Below are positions 18,948 through 28,559 of a stretch of DNA of 64,000 bases, one piece after another. The notes under the pieces were generated by a model, which was given only the letters and a program-made list of their open reading frames with translations, was not told the origin of the DNA and did not search any database. The first letter of the stretch is position 1, and every line of letters begins with the position of its first letter. Source of the DNA: Symsagittifera roscoffensis (lineage: Eukaryota > Xenacoelomorpha > Acoela > Convolutidae); assembly GCF_963678635.1 (NCBI RefSeq), contig NC_087067.1:39140379-39204378 (forward strand), given 5' to 3'. The position numbers were made by a program, and so were the translations under genes.

Positions 18948-21196
18948 AAAAGGCATGCGAGAAATGGGTGACAGCATGTCTGTCATGCCAACAGGTCAAG
19001 GATCCTAGGAAGTTGCGATTTCCTTTACAATCAATTGAGTCGTCTGAATTCAACGAGGTGGTGCAGATAGATCACCAGAAGATATGCATGACAGACAGCG
19101 GTTACAACCAAGTCTTGGTCATGATAGATCACTTCACGAAGTATGCAGAGGCCGTGCCCTGCATAACTGCCTCGGCGGAAGAGACATGCGACCACCTGAT
19201 CAATACGTTTCAATCGGACAATGGAACGGCTTTCGTAGGCGAGCTTACGAAAGAGCTTATGAGACGGTCACAAGTCGCTCAGGCTCACTCCACGACATAC
19301 CACCCTCAGACGAATGGCTTAGTGTAAAGACAGAATAGGACGTTAGTGTCGATGCTGAGGGTATATTGTTCCAGGTACATGACCGATTGGGACAGATACC
19401 TTCCACAGGTGATGGGAGCTTATAATAGCACGCAACACTCCACCACTGGAGTCAGTCCACACATGATGCTGACGGGACACGAGAAGTCTTTACCCTTGAC
19501 ATTCTTCTACCCAGAGTATGAGGGAAAGAAAACATCCCCACAGGTCTACGTGAGGGATGTGATCAGACGCCAACAGGAGTTGAACGACTTGTGTAGACGA
19601 AACACTCAGCAGGCACAGGCAAGGCAGAGGAAAAGATTCGACAAGAAAGCAGGTGGTGCAAAGGCTTACTCGGTGGGAGACTACGTATGGGTATTTCAGA
19701 ACGTTATACCACCGAAAGGGACAAAAAAGCTTCTGAAGAAGTGGAGGGGACCCTTCATGATTACGGAGGTGCACCAGGAGGGACGTTTTTATAGACTGAT
19801 TACTGGCCGAGCCGTCCACTACGAGAACATCAAGCCACACAATCCATCGACAGAAGACTGGTGTATACCTGCAGACATGGAAGAGGGGGATTATCTAATG
19901 ATGGACCCTGCTTGTGAGATCAATGAAAAAGGCACCAGGGAGAAGAACGATGGAAACGAAGTCGTAGAGGAAGGCACGGATACACCATTGGACCTGGATC
20001 CCAACGAACAGATCGAAGCGGACGATGAGACCTTACCCTACGCAGAGGAAGATTGGCAGGATCCCGAACAGACAGAGATTCCCAAGAACATGGAACCAGA
20101 TCTTCCGTTCACGATGCAGACTCGTCAGAAAGACGGGATGAGACCAAGAAAGAAATACAATCCTTACGGTGACGACTTTGTAGTGGATAGGATAGATCTA
20201 AAGAAAATAGTGGAGGAAGTAGTGGGTTTAGAGGAAATAACCGTGTCACAAGAAATTGACATAGTCGATGATCACAACGATGGGTGGGTTGACGACTGGT
20301 CGAAACCCGAGGTGGAGTTCGACGATGAGCAACAGCAGTCAAATGAACAAGACCTGACGAACCTGCGTGTCTTAGAGTGGCTGAACGAAATGACATCAGA
20401 CCCTAAAAAGACCAGCGTTACGATTCAAGACGTAGATCGCGAAAGCGCGAAATACATTAAGACCGAACGAGATGATCCTTCCTGGGCTGCCCAGGAAGGA
20501 CAACTTCTCATTCCAGCTTCTAATCTTGACTTAATACCCGGTATGCGATCGACGGGGACGCCGATGGATATTTTTGTCCGGGGAGTGGGGGTAGGACTTA
20601 CCCACACTGAAAACTTGATAATAAAAAAATTAAGAATAGCAAGGGAAACAGGAGAGTTAGAAGCAGAAACAGGCGAAGAACCTAAGAAACCTGACATAGG
20701 CAGGGTGGTTGAGTCATATTTTAACTTACCAAATGAATATTCAAGTAACGTAATACTAACAGACAGTGATTTCATACTCACAAACAGAACATGTGCGGTA
20801 GCAATCACCGCAGACATGAGTTTTAGGACGGCGCTAGCGGCAGATTTTAAGAGGGAATACAAAAACGTGGAATTCCTTTGGAAGCAAAGACCAGGGATAG
20901 GGGGCGTAGCAGCCTTACCCCCGGCGGTGTCGCAGATACCGGGAAAGTACTTATGCTTCTTGGTAACGAGGGCGACAGAGAAGCCGCACGTGGACCCAGA
21001 AAACCTAGTCTTGTCTTTGACGAGGCTGAGGGACTTCCTTGTGGAAATGGACGTGAAGGAGCTTTCGCTTCCAGTGTACGATCCAAATAGAGGAAGACTG
21101 CATCCTCGGGAATTGTACGCGCTTGTACACGTGATATTCTCTGATACGAACATACAAGTGTATCTACATAAGAAATATTACTTAAGTATAGGCTGA
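18944..21196 (+). pseudogene. Integrase core and C-terminus with macro-like extension, interrupted
   Basis: One frame of 750 codons broken by a single TAA at 19325-19327. Before it come CLSC (the cysteines of HHCC), QIDHQKI (first catalytic Asp, 19070), IDHFTKYAEAVPC and SDNGTAF (second Asp, 19217). The TAA lies 35 codons after that Asp, exactly the D,D-35-E glutamate position. The two Asp are only 48 residues apart, so about ten residues seem deleted. After the stop, ..MGAYNSTQHSTTGVSPHM and a GPY/F module (KKWRGPFMITEVHQEGRFY) finish the integrase. A ~200-residue acidic stretch follows, then a conserved-looking ~130-residue domain at about 20790-21180, described separately. Confidence 0.87.
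20790..21180 (+). other. Macro-domain-like (ADP-ribose-binding fold) segment at the pol C-terminus
   Basis: The pattern runs CAVAITADMSF..ALAADFK, then GKYLCFLVTRATEKPHVDPE followed by NLVLSLTRLRDFL, then VKELSLPVYDPNRGRL and LVHVIFSDTNIQVYL. This parallels, in order, the strand-helix blocks of macro domains of the TARG1/ALC1 type: a GAGIA..FK helix, a .YLVTK...KPTYENL..SL block, a P.IG.GL loop and an I..VF..T.I.V.VY end. The glycine-rich ligand loops are substituted (SFRTA in place of GAGIA), so ADP-ribose binding or hydrolysis is uncertain. Family assignment is by eye. Confidence 0.6.
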
Positions 21197-21607
21197 GTGA
21201 TGAGCGAGAGGGTGTTAGGCCAAAGACCAAGTTGCATGTAATATGTGATATGTGTGTTATGTTATGTTATGTTATGTTATGTGTTAGGTTATTAAGATCA
21301 TGGGTAAGTAAGCGTTAGTGACCATGAACAACTAAATGACGATCTTGGGAATAGATCCAAAGTTTGGACTGTCCAATCTTAGGTCGAATTCCAAAATTTT
21401 AGAAACCAATTGATTTTAATAAATTTTAGGATAAGATAAATATCTTTTTATCTGAACTGTCTTTAAGCAAATTTTAATTATATATATTAAGGTGAAACTG
21501 ACAGGTGTGACAGTCGTGATTCCTTTTCTAGATCCTGATTGATCATTTAATTGCTCACTTGAGTCAAAACTTGAAATCGAAATCAAATCAAACTTGGAAA
21601 GAACAGT
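21197..21607 (+). other. Spacer between pol and ORF2 with (TTATG)n
   Basis: About 410 bases with stops in all frames. A GTTAT pentamer runs about five times near 21255-21280. It lies between two long ORFs, so ORF2 is probably expressed from a spliced or internally initiated RNA. No splice site could be chosen. Confidence 0.5.
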
Positions 21608-24253
21608 ATGGACAATTTCAACCTGGATGAATTGATGGACCTGGCAGAGGCATATAAAGGACCGATGGTAGATGCGATCTATCGTCGGCTGATCGAACGA
21701 GACTTCGCTCTGGAGGACCCAGAGGTGGTCATGTTGCTGACCGCCCTGATTAACATCTTGGGGCACGACAACCGTGGGGACCGCCCCACGGAAGTCCTGT
21801 TGATGGCAGCATATGGAGAAAGAGGAGTACTAGACCGCCCGAACATGAGAGTGATGAGGTGGAGAAACGGGGCTCTCTCAGGGAGTGACTTGGCGAATGA
21901 GCCTGGGTTGGGAAGTTCTAGGACTTACCAACCAGGTGAGATGCCAATGCCCTCCAAGCCCAAACCTGGGCTGACGAGAATGCATCGGGAGATGAACAGC
22001 GAGGCGACCTCGTCTCGTTCACCACTGAGAGCAGCTGTGCCACCAAAAGGGGCGAAATTAACACAGAAGGTTCAGACGAACCAAACCATACAAGATCTGG
22101 ACGAGATGAACGATCAGTTGAGAAGTACGAAGAAGGAGTTAGACGATATGACGAAGACCATGCTGGCGATGGAGGAAGACCGGGACATGTGGAGAAAGTT
22201 GTTTGAAGACTGCAACAAAAAGCAGGGTCAAGAGATCGAACGCTTAAGGCAGGAATACAAAGAGCGATCGGAGCAGGTGGCGTTGACGACGTCCATTGAG
22301 AAAGTGATACCTGCAAGGGATATTCCTCGTGGGCAGTCCCCGATGGAGCTCTTGACACCTCGAGAAATGAGTCAAACAACGGAGACACGGCTTCCAGCAG
22401 AGACGAACCGAGTAACAATCCCGGATCCTAGTGACACCTTGGGTGATCCCGTCGTAGAACAGACAGTGAGAAAACTGATAGAGACCGCTGGACGATTGGT
22501 CGCTAACAAGAATGCACCAGGTTCCGGGGTGACTGCACCCTATGGAACGATTGACGATACGGGCAGAGTACAACTCTCCCAGACAGCAATCAGACAAAGG
22601 ATGAGTAACGTGACACCACTCATGGGGAATTCGAGAATCCCAGAGAGGAAAGTAAGGAAGATGCCAGCGAAGAAAGTGTCTCGTGTAATAGACGTGCAGA
22701 AGAATAATCAATTGAAATATAGTTTCACGGGAGTTCCGGAGACAGATCCGAGAGCCTGCTTCAATCGAGCTACCTGGAGCCCGGCTGTGAACCTGCAGCA
22801 ACCACCACTCGGGACATCTCACCTGATATTGGGAGACAGCTTAGTCAGAGTGCTGTCGAATTTGAGGACCTCATGGGTCACCACGGTGATGGCCTTTGGA
22901 GGCGCGACGATTGCCCAATTATATCGCATGGTGGAGCTGATGAATCCAGGGAAGATACCCAATGTGATGATCTTAGTTGGGACGAATGACATCTCCAGAG
23001 GATCAGATGAGCAGGAAGCACTGTGGGAAGCAATGATGGTGTGTTTGTTTACTACTCTCTGGCAGAAGTTCAGTTGCGCGGTACTGACCGTTTGCACGGT
23101 GCCAATGAACACAAGAAGCCTGACAGCATCCGGAAGAAGGCACAACGAGGGAGTCATGAGATGGAACAACATCTTGAGAAACCTAGCAAATCGAAATGCC
23201 GGAAGAATGATCCTCATGGACATTGAACATGAATTGAGAGCCATGGATCAAGCCAGACTGACCACAGATGGCATCCACTTCGACAGTGTCGAAGGACAAG
23301 CTTGGTTGAATCGAGTCTTCCAAGAACGGTTGGATGAGCTGGAAGCAGAACTCTTTGACACAGGAGTACTGAAGGAAGAGGGAACGGTGAGTGATACGGT
23401 GATCACCACCTTTGTACCTCCTAACCTGGAAACGCGCTTGGGTACGGTCCCAGCCGTCACAAATTACCGGCAACAAAGCTCCGGTGAACCAGGTCGAAGA
23501 ACAGACGTACAAGATCGGTTGGGAGAAGCACCGATGAGGAGGACAATTCATCCTAGGAAAAGGATAGGACCTTTCAACCAACCAATCGAGGAAGTAGCAG
23601 CCACATCCAGATCGGACACTAGATCGGAGACGACGAGTACCAGTCGAGAGGAGAGACCGAGCAGAGGCTCATTGATGTGGTCGCGATCCATACCGTCTCC
23701 TTGGCATATATACAAAGAAGAACTAATGAAGCTGGACCTACAGAGAGGGAGCTTCATCGAAGATGCAAGGAGGATGCTGAATGGAGCGACGCTATCCGTC
23801 AGCAGATTGTACTCGATAACCGGCGTAGACTGGTTGATAGCCGCTAGCATAAATTTCAGCTCCACGACGGCCTTGAGATTTGCCGACTTGGAGGGACTGC
23901 CCTCCAACAACACAATAGGACCTGTGAATGCAAGACCGTTGCAAGATGTGAGATTGAACCATGATGAGAGGAATCGTGAAGAAAGGCCAGGAAGATTCCT
24001 GACGGCGAGAGCGCCGATTGGACAACACGTGAAGATATTTAGGCAATTGACGACACCACCTGGTCATGTGAAGGAGAGAGTGTACCCAAAACTAGTGAAC
24101 CAAGATGGTGATGTCCAGAGATATGGCGGATTGACAGCGATAAAGAAAGATGAGACCATCTTCGCCGCCTACGACAAAGCAGAGATGAGAAAGGCCAAAA
24201 TCATGGTAGTAGCGAATTCAGAGTTCGTGTACACCTCTAAGTCTTTGTTTTGA
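21608..24253 (+). CDS. ORF2: SGNH/GDSL hydrolase-domain protein of the giant element
   Basis: 881 residues from an ATG with A at -3 and G at +4. The N-terminal third is acidic with a coiled coil (about 165-225, QDLDEMNDQLRSTKKELDD...). At about 400-580 lies an SGNH hydrolase: block I SHLILGDSLVRVL (nucleophile Ser near 409), block II AFGGATI, block III ILVGTNDIS (GxND near 457) and block V TTDGIHFD (DxxH near 553-557). All four SGNH signature residues are present, so an esterase-type activity is plausible; the substrate is unknown. CR1-type LINE ORF1 proteins carry comparable esterase domains, but they are unusual in gypsy elements. The C-terminal ~300 residues are unassigned. It ends in a TGA (24251), after which the same frame continues into ORF3 with only four codons before an ATG. 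Confidence 0.85.
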   Translation: MDNFNLDELMDLAEAYKGPMVDAIYRRLIERDFALEDPEVVMLLTALINILGHDNRGDRPTEVLLMAAYGERGVLDRPNMRVMRWRNGALSGSDLANEPGLGSSRTYQPGEMPMPSKPKPGLTRMHREMNSEATSSRSPLRAAVPPKGAKLTQKVQTNQTIQDLDEMNDQLRSTKKELDDMTKTMLAMEEDRDMWRKLFEDCNKKQGQEIERLRQEYKERSEQVALTTSIEKVIPARDIPRGQSPMELLTPREMSQTTETRLPAETNRVTIPDPSDTLGDPVVEQTVRKLIETAGRLVANKNAPGSGVTAPYGTIDDTGRVQLSQTAIRQRMSNVTPLMGNSRIPERKVRKMPAKKVSRVIDVQKNNQLKYSFTGVPETDPRACFNRATWSPAVNLQQPPLGTSHLILGDSLVRVLSNLRTSWVTTVMAFGGATIAQLYRMVELMNPGKIPNVMILVGTNDISRGSDEQEALWEAMMVCLFTTLWQKFSCAVLTVCTVPMNTRSLTASGRRHNEGVMRWNNILRNLANRNAGRMILMDIEHELRAMDQARLTTDGIHFDSVEGQAWLNRVFQERLDELEAELFDTGVLKEEGTVSDTVITTFVPPNLETRLGTVPAVTNYRQQSSGEPGRRTDVQDRLGEAPMRRTIHPRKRIGPFNQPIEEVAATSRSDTRSETTSTSREERPSRGSLMWSRSIPSPWHIYKEELMKLDLQRGSFIEDARRMLNGATLSVSRLYSITGVDWLIAASINFSSTTALRFADLEGLPSNNTIGPVNARPLQDVRLNHDERNREERPGRFLTARAPIGQHVKIFRQLTTPPGHVKERVYPKLVNQDGDVQRYGGLTAIKKDETIFAAYDKAEMRKAKIMVVANSEFVYTSKSLF

Positions 24254-24265
24254 CCGGACGTCATA

Positions 24266-27070
24266 ATGCTGGCCGCAGTTGACCTAGACCTATTGCAATC
24301 AGTGTCATTGGCTATAGGGGTACAGAGGCAGACAGAGATGAACCCGATAACGATTGTGTTTGCTGGCATCAATGACCATCTACACAGTAGAGGTTTTCTG
24401 AGCAGGCTCAGAGATCCTGCAACAGCAGAAAACGCAGTATGGCCCGCGATAAAAGACATCCTGGAGTCAATGGGTGAAGTGGTAGACGCGACAAAGGAGG
24501 GATTATTCAACAAAGTGACATTGAGAGTAGTATTTGCGTTGTCTCCGGGATATGCATATCTCCCGGATGGACTGAAATTTGTGTATGCAATGGTAGCCTT
24601 ACTTTCGGAGGGAAAATATGATGTGATCATATCAGCCCCGAATCGCATGATAGAAATGGAGAACCTGAGGCCACTTAAGGCTGAACTGCCTGCAGTATGG
24701 TCAGATATCTCAAACGCGATGAGAGGGTTCAAGGACCACGCGCTACACATGTTGGTATTGGACGAGGTGCTGGGGTTGGAACTGTCCAACTTCAGTCGGC
24801 AACTCAAACTGAAACCAGGAATAGATGACGACCATCGAGTGATCACGGCGATGTCCAACGACTTGTGGTTCCGAGCAATGGAAGTGGCGAGTGAAGACAC
24901 GAGAAGAAAAAATTCACTGGAGACGAGAGCTCATCTGGAAGCGATGGTGCTGAGAACCAAGCCGGAAGCAAACCAGTGGCTACACCTGAATCCGAGAGTA
25001 GCGGCATTGGGTGCAGATGCTTTTCAGCAAGGCCCAGTAATGATCACTAAGGTACACGCCTACTTGTTGAAGGAGGTGAACCTGGCGGAAAATGCCGGAG
25101 AAAAGACAGCTGAGTTCGTGAACAGAATGTGTCAGATTACTCTGGAAACCTTCTGGACCCAGGAAGTGAAAGGACAGGAGGGATTTGAAAGGACAGACAG
25201 CATGCTAGAAGGGTTGGGAGCCGGATGGACCGCGTCCTTCTTGGCAAAAGTCTACCCGAAAGTCTCGCACTACTTGATAAAGGAATTCCTCCAAGCGGTA
25301 GTGAAAGTATCGATAGTGGAATTAATAGCCCTGTTTGTGACATTTGGAGCGGAGAATTTCGTGAAAGGACCGGTGATACTGCTTACGGATGGAATACAGA
25401 ACCTGCGACTAGATGGACTTCTGACATTGATCGCAATAACCCACGGAAACTTGGGAGGACTGATGAAACTGGCACGTTGTCCAGAGCAGATGAAAGAGAG
25501 AGTGAGGAATCTGGATATGAAGAAATCCACAGACTCGTGGAACAAAATAAGAGACCTGAGACACACTCTTATCCAGTATCTCTTGCAGCAAAATCGCTTT
25601 GGAACCGGAGAAGACGAGACAATTGAAAGAGAGGAAGATGTTAGACGACATGTTGGAGGCATGCCGCTGTTAACAGATTTGAGCTTAGCTATGAGAATCG
25701 ATCCCTTGGCGCTGATCAGAGGAGTCACGGAGTTCGTGACAGTGATCTATGGACCAGCAGTCACCTTTGCGTTCCCTGACGTTAAAGTGGAAGCATATAG
25801 GAGGTCGGTGTTGCACCTGAACCTCATATCGGCAGTGGACGGTAGTACACTGAACTGGTGTGAGCAGCACGCATTGCGAGAGCTCATGAGTGAAGATCTG
25901 TTATTTGCGAAAATATCGGAGCCAGAGATGACAGTCATCAATTTTGACGATCACTTCTGTGACCGCATGGGAGAAGTAGAAAGAGGGCACATCGAGGTGT
26001 TTCCAAAGCTTTGGAATCTGAGGCCCTATGACAAAACGAATGGTGAAATGACCAGAGTGCCTCGTCTCACAGCAGCGTATCACAAGGTGAGAGAAGAGAC
26101 GAAGGACTGGGGCGATTACAAGAAGCTACCCGAAGCAATCCCTGAATTCCCTCTGATAAGAAGGATGTTGCTCGGAGCAGTCTCCGTAGTACAAACTCCT
26201 AGGTTGAGAGCATTCGAAACCAATGAAAGGAGAGTAGGGAATTTCTCGGCGACGATGGATCCATACTTCGTGGGGAGAAATGCCGCCGTGTTACAGTACA
26301 CACGATTTGCGTACACGGATCAAGCGACGAGAAGGCGAATAAGCAACGCTGCTACTCCCAAGCCTGAAGGATTTGATGAGGAATGGAGGGGACTAGGCTT
26401 AGCTCCAATGAGGATGAGAGGCAGGACTGAATTGCCTGAAGCCTCAGTAATCCTGACCAGTGTGAGAAAAGAGATGAAAGCTGCGGGAGTATTGCAGACG
26501 AGAATTTTCCTAGCACCCTTCGGCTGCGAAGAAATCAAAGTGGTCCATGGAGAAGAGGAAGATAAATCAGCCGGTACATTGCTCATACCGAGATTCCAGG
26601 AAGAAGCTGACAATGACAAACAAGGACCATCGAACTCGAATAGGGACAAGTCAGAAGGAGATGACGGACAGGGTGGAAACCGTCAGACTGAAGAACCCAT
26701 GCAACAAGATCAAGCTGGTGGGGAGGACGACAGGGCATCGACAGGAGGAACATCCAGCCTGGATTTCAATATCTTCAGTGATCTTGAGAATAATGCAGAC
26801 ACGTTGGAAACGACTGAGCCAGCGGATGAAGGCATCTCGACACTGGAACCTCCGTCAGCCTTTGAGGAGATGAAACGGAATTTGCCGGAGAGCAGCTCTC
26901 CTGGCAATACAAGAAATAACGATCAGAGAATCCTCATGGAATCACCTCGGAGGAGAAGAATAGAGGCCTCAGCCAGAGTACCTTTCTTGGGAACGCTACC
27001 CGAGACCACGAGAGTAGGACGGGATGTAAGCTGGACAGAGTGGCGTTCATGGAAGAAGTCTGGACTGTGA
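24266..27070 (+). CDS. ORF3: 934-residue protein of unknown function
   Basis: In the same frame as ORF2, just after its TGA. ORF2 and ORF3 may be one ~1820-codon gene cut by a nonsense mutation. Near the start, ITIVFAGINDHLHSRG resembles SGNH block III (GxND followed by H). Together with VVANSEF just before the ORF2 stop, it looks like a second, degenerate SGNH fold spanning the junction. Next come RVVFALSPGYAYLP and a long, mostly helical region without known motifs. The tail (about 800-934) is polar and acidic, as in intrinsically disordered linkers. There is no signal peptide and no clear transmembrane segment, so it is not a typical envelope. I do not recognise the main body. Confidence 0.75.
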   Translation: MLAAVDLDLLQSVSLAIGVQRQTEMNPITIVFAGINDHLHSRGFLSRLRDPATAENAVWPAIKDILESMGEVVDATKEGLFNKVTLRVVFALSPGYAYLPDGLKFVYAMVALLSEGKYDVIISAPNRMIEMENLRPLKAELPAVWSDISNAMRGFKDHALHMLVLDEVLGLELSNFSRQLKLKPGIDDDHRVITAMSNDLWFRAMEVASEDTRRKNSLETRAHLEAMVLRTKPEANQWLHLNPRVAALGADAFQQGPVMITKVHAYLLKEVNLAENAGEKTAEFVNRMCQITLETFWTQEVKGQEGFERTDSMLEGLGAGWTASFLAKVYPKVSHYLIKEFLQAVVKVSIVELIALFVTFGAENFVKGPVILLTDGIQNLRLDGLLTLIAITHGNLGGLMKLARCPEQMKERVRNLDMKKSTDSWNKIRDLRHTLIQYLLQQNRFGTGEDETIEREEDVRRHVGGMPLLTDLSLAMRIDPLALIRGVTEFVTVIYGPAVTFAFPDVKVEAYRRSVLHLNLISAVDGSTLNWCEQHALRELMSEDLLFAKISEPEMTVINFDDHFCDRMGEVERGHIEVFPKLWNLRPYDKTNGEMTRVPRLTAAYHKVREETKDWGDYKKLPEAIPEFPLIRRMLLGAVSVVQTPRLRAFETNERRVGNFSATMDPYFVGRNAAVLQYTRFAYTDQATRRRISNAATPKPEGFDEEWRGLGLAPMRMRGRTELPEASVILTSVRKEMKAAGVLQTRIFLAPFGCEEIKVVHGEEEDKSAGTLLIPRFQEEADNDKQGPSNSNRDKSEGDDGQGGNRQTEEPMQQDQAGGEDDRASTGGTSSLDFNIFSDLENNADTLETTEPADEGISTLEPPSAFEEMKRNLPESSSPGNTRNNDQRILMESPRRRRIEASARVPFLGTLPETTRVGRDVSWTEWRSWKKSGL

Positions 27071-28518
27071 TTCAGAACTATGGGACCCAGTCCATTCTCA
27101 AAACAGGTCTCAATCAACCCTTGATGAGAGAAGTACTTGACAAGCTTGATGAGTGTGAAGGGAGACTGAGTGAGTTATTGATCGACTCAGCCACTGATGA
27201 GAGTGAAGCGAATTCTCCCATCAAGATGACACCGCAGGACAATGAAGGAGAGGTGGTGTACCTGTCAAGGACCAGGAGAGGAACGATGCGATCGAAAATG
27301 GTGATTGATAAAATCAATGCGATGAAAATGAAGTTAGGCAGCAGAGTGATGCCGAGGAGGATTGGAAAGACGAAAGTGGATTCGGAAATATCGATGAAAG
27401 CTGGTAACTCAGCGAAAAGAAAACGAGTCGAGGAAGTCGTGGATTTGGGGCAAGGTGATTATCAATTGTCTGGCACAGATAGAATATTAACTGATATAGC
27501 GATGGTGCCACCCATTCTCATGGCGGGGATAAAGTCAACCGGTTATAAATCCAAAAGGAGTGACCGCACTCTGACTGGAGCAACTTTAGAAATGGAAATA
27601 CTCAGTCAATGTGGAGAGAGTAAAATGAGGGACTTCAAACCATCTCCCATGAATCATGGAAAAGGGAGTGTTGCAGGACAACTGACACCAGTGGAATACA
27701 ACCGACTAACAGTGTCGGAGACAGTGTCGATAGATGAACCCACCGGTGGATACATGGAGATGTTGGAATACCGGAACTCGGCTAGAGGGTATGTAGTAGC
27801 CCTGGAAGACGAAAAAGCCATGGAGGGTTATCTGGAAATGATGTTGCAAGGCACCACCCTCAAGCAGAAGGCGTATGGAACTTTGGCGTCGTCTGACGTA
27901 GAGGCGGAGACGATCGAGCAGTTAGTGAGCCTTCCATGGAAAGCAGTAGTATTGAGGTATTTCGAAGAAGAAATGAGGACTACGCCAAGAATACATGCTC
28001 TCGTGGCAGTACCTTACGTAAGGACAGAATTACAACTCAGGCTCGCCTGGTGCATGATGGGACTGACTCGCGAAGAATATGATTCGGAAGAAAGGAAGAG
28101 ATCAAAGGAGGAAAAAGTTTTCCTTATGACGAATCTGAGGGATCTGATAGTCCAGGAGGGAGCAGCAGTAGCGTGTGCAAAGCGGAGAGACGCTCTCTGT
28201 TTCATTCGATTCCTGATAGAGCAGATCTCAGTACCTGCATTAAGCACTTGTGTTAAAATGTTGAAGGAAGCCATGTTCTTACTAGCCATGCTGGATATGC
28301 AGCAAAGTAAACCGATGAGGGTGAACATGAAAGAACCTGAAGAATTGGAACCCATGAAAAAGATAGACGAGATCAGGAGATTCTCAAACAAGGAGTTGAG
28401 GCTCACTAAAGAATCTATGGGAGCATTGCCGAAATCCAGTGAATACTGTGGACCGATCAAGAAGAAGTCATATAGCTATGTATCCGGGATCATAGGGATA
28501 GCGTACAATCCTTCCTGA
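27049..28518 (+). CDS. ORF4: unknown protein, overlaps the ORF3 end
   Basis: About 489 residues from the ATG at 27049 (the frame is open slightly upstream). It overlaps the last 22 bases of ORF3 in another frame. The N-terminal half is basic and polar with a nuclear-signal-like SAKRKRVEE. The C-terminal half is helical with TELQLRLAWCMMGLTREEYD and repeated MLKEAMFLLAMLDMQ-type helices. No known domain is recognised. The frame closes at 28518, while the frame one base away continues without a start codon into ORF5. This suggests that ORF4 and ORF5 were one protein before a frameshift near 28440-28500. The overlap with ORF3 may equally be a disruption of one long ORF2-to-ORF5 polyprotein. Confidence 0.65.
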   Translation: MEEVWTVIQNYGTQSILKTGLNQPLMREVLDKLDECEGRLSELLIDSATDESEANSPIKMTPQDNEGEVVYLSRTRRGTMRSKMVIDKINAMKMKLGSRVMPRRIGKTKVDSEISMKAGNSAKRKRVEEVVDLGQGDYQLSGTDRILTDIAMVPPILMAGIKSTGYKSKRSDRTLTGATLEMEILSQCGESKMRDFKPSPMNHGKGSVAGQLTPVEYNRLTVSETVSIDEPTGGYMEMLEYRNSARGYVVALEDEKAMEGYLEMMLQGTTLKQKAYGTLASSDVEAETIEQLVSLPWKAVVLRYFEEEMRTTPRIHALVAVPYVRTELQLRLAWCMMGLTREEYDSEERKRSKEEKVFLMTNLRDLIVQEGAAVACAKRRDALCFIRFLIEQISVPALSTCVKMLKEAMFLLAMLDMQQSKPMRVNMKEPEELEPMKKIDEIRRFSNKELRLTKESMGALPKSSEYCGPIKKKSYSYVSGIIGIAYNPS

Positions 28519-28559
28519 GTGAAGACATACGTGATTGCTTCTTTGATTATGAGCAGGCG

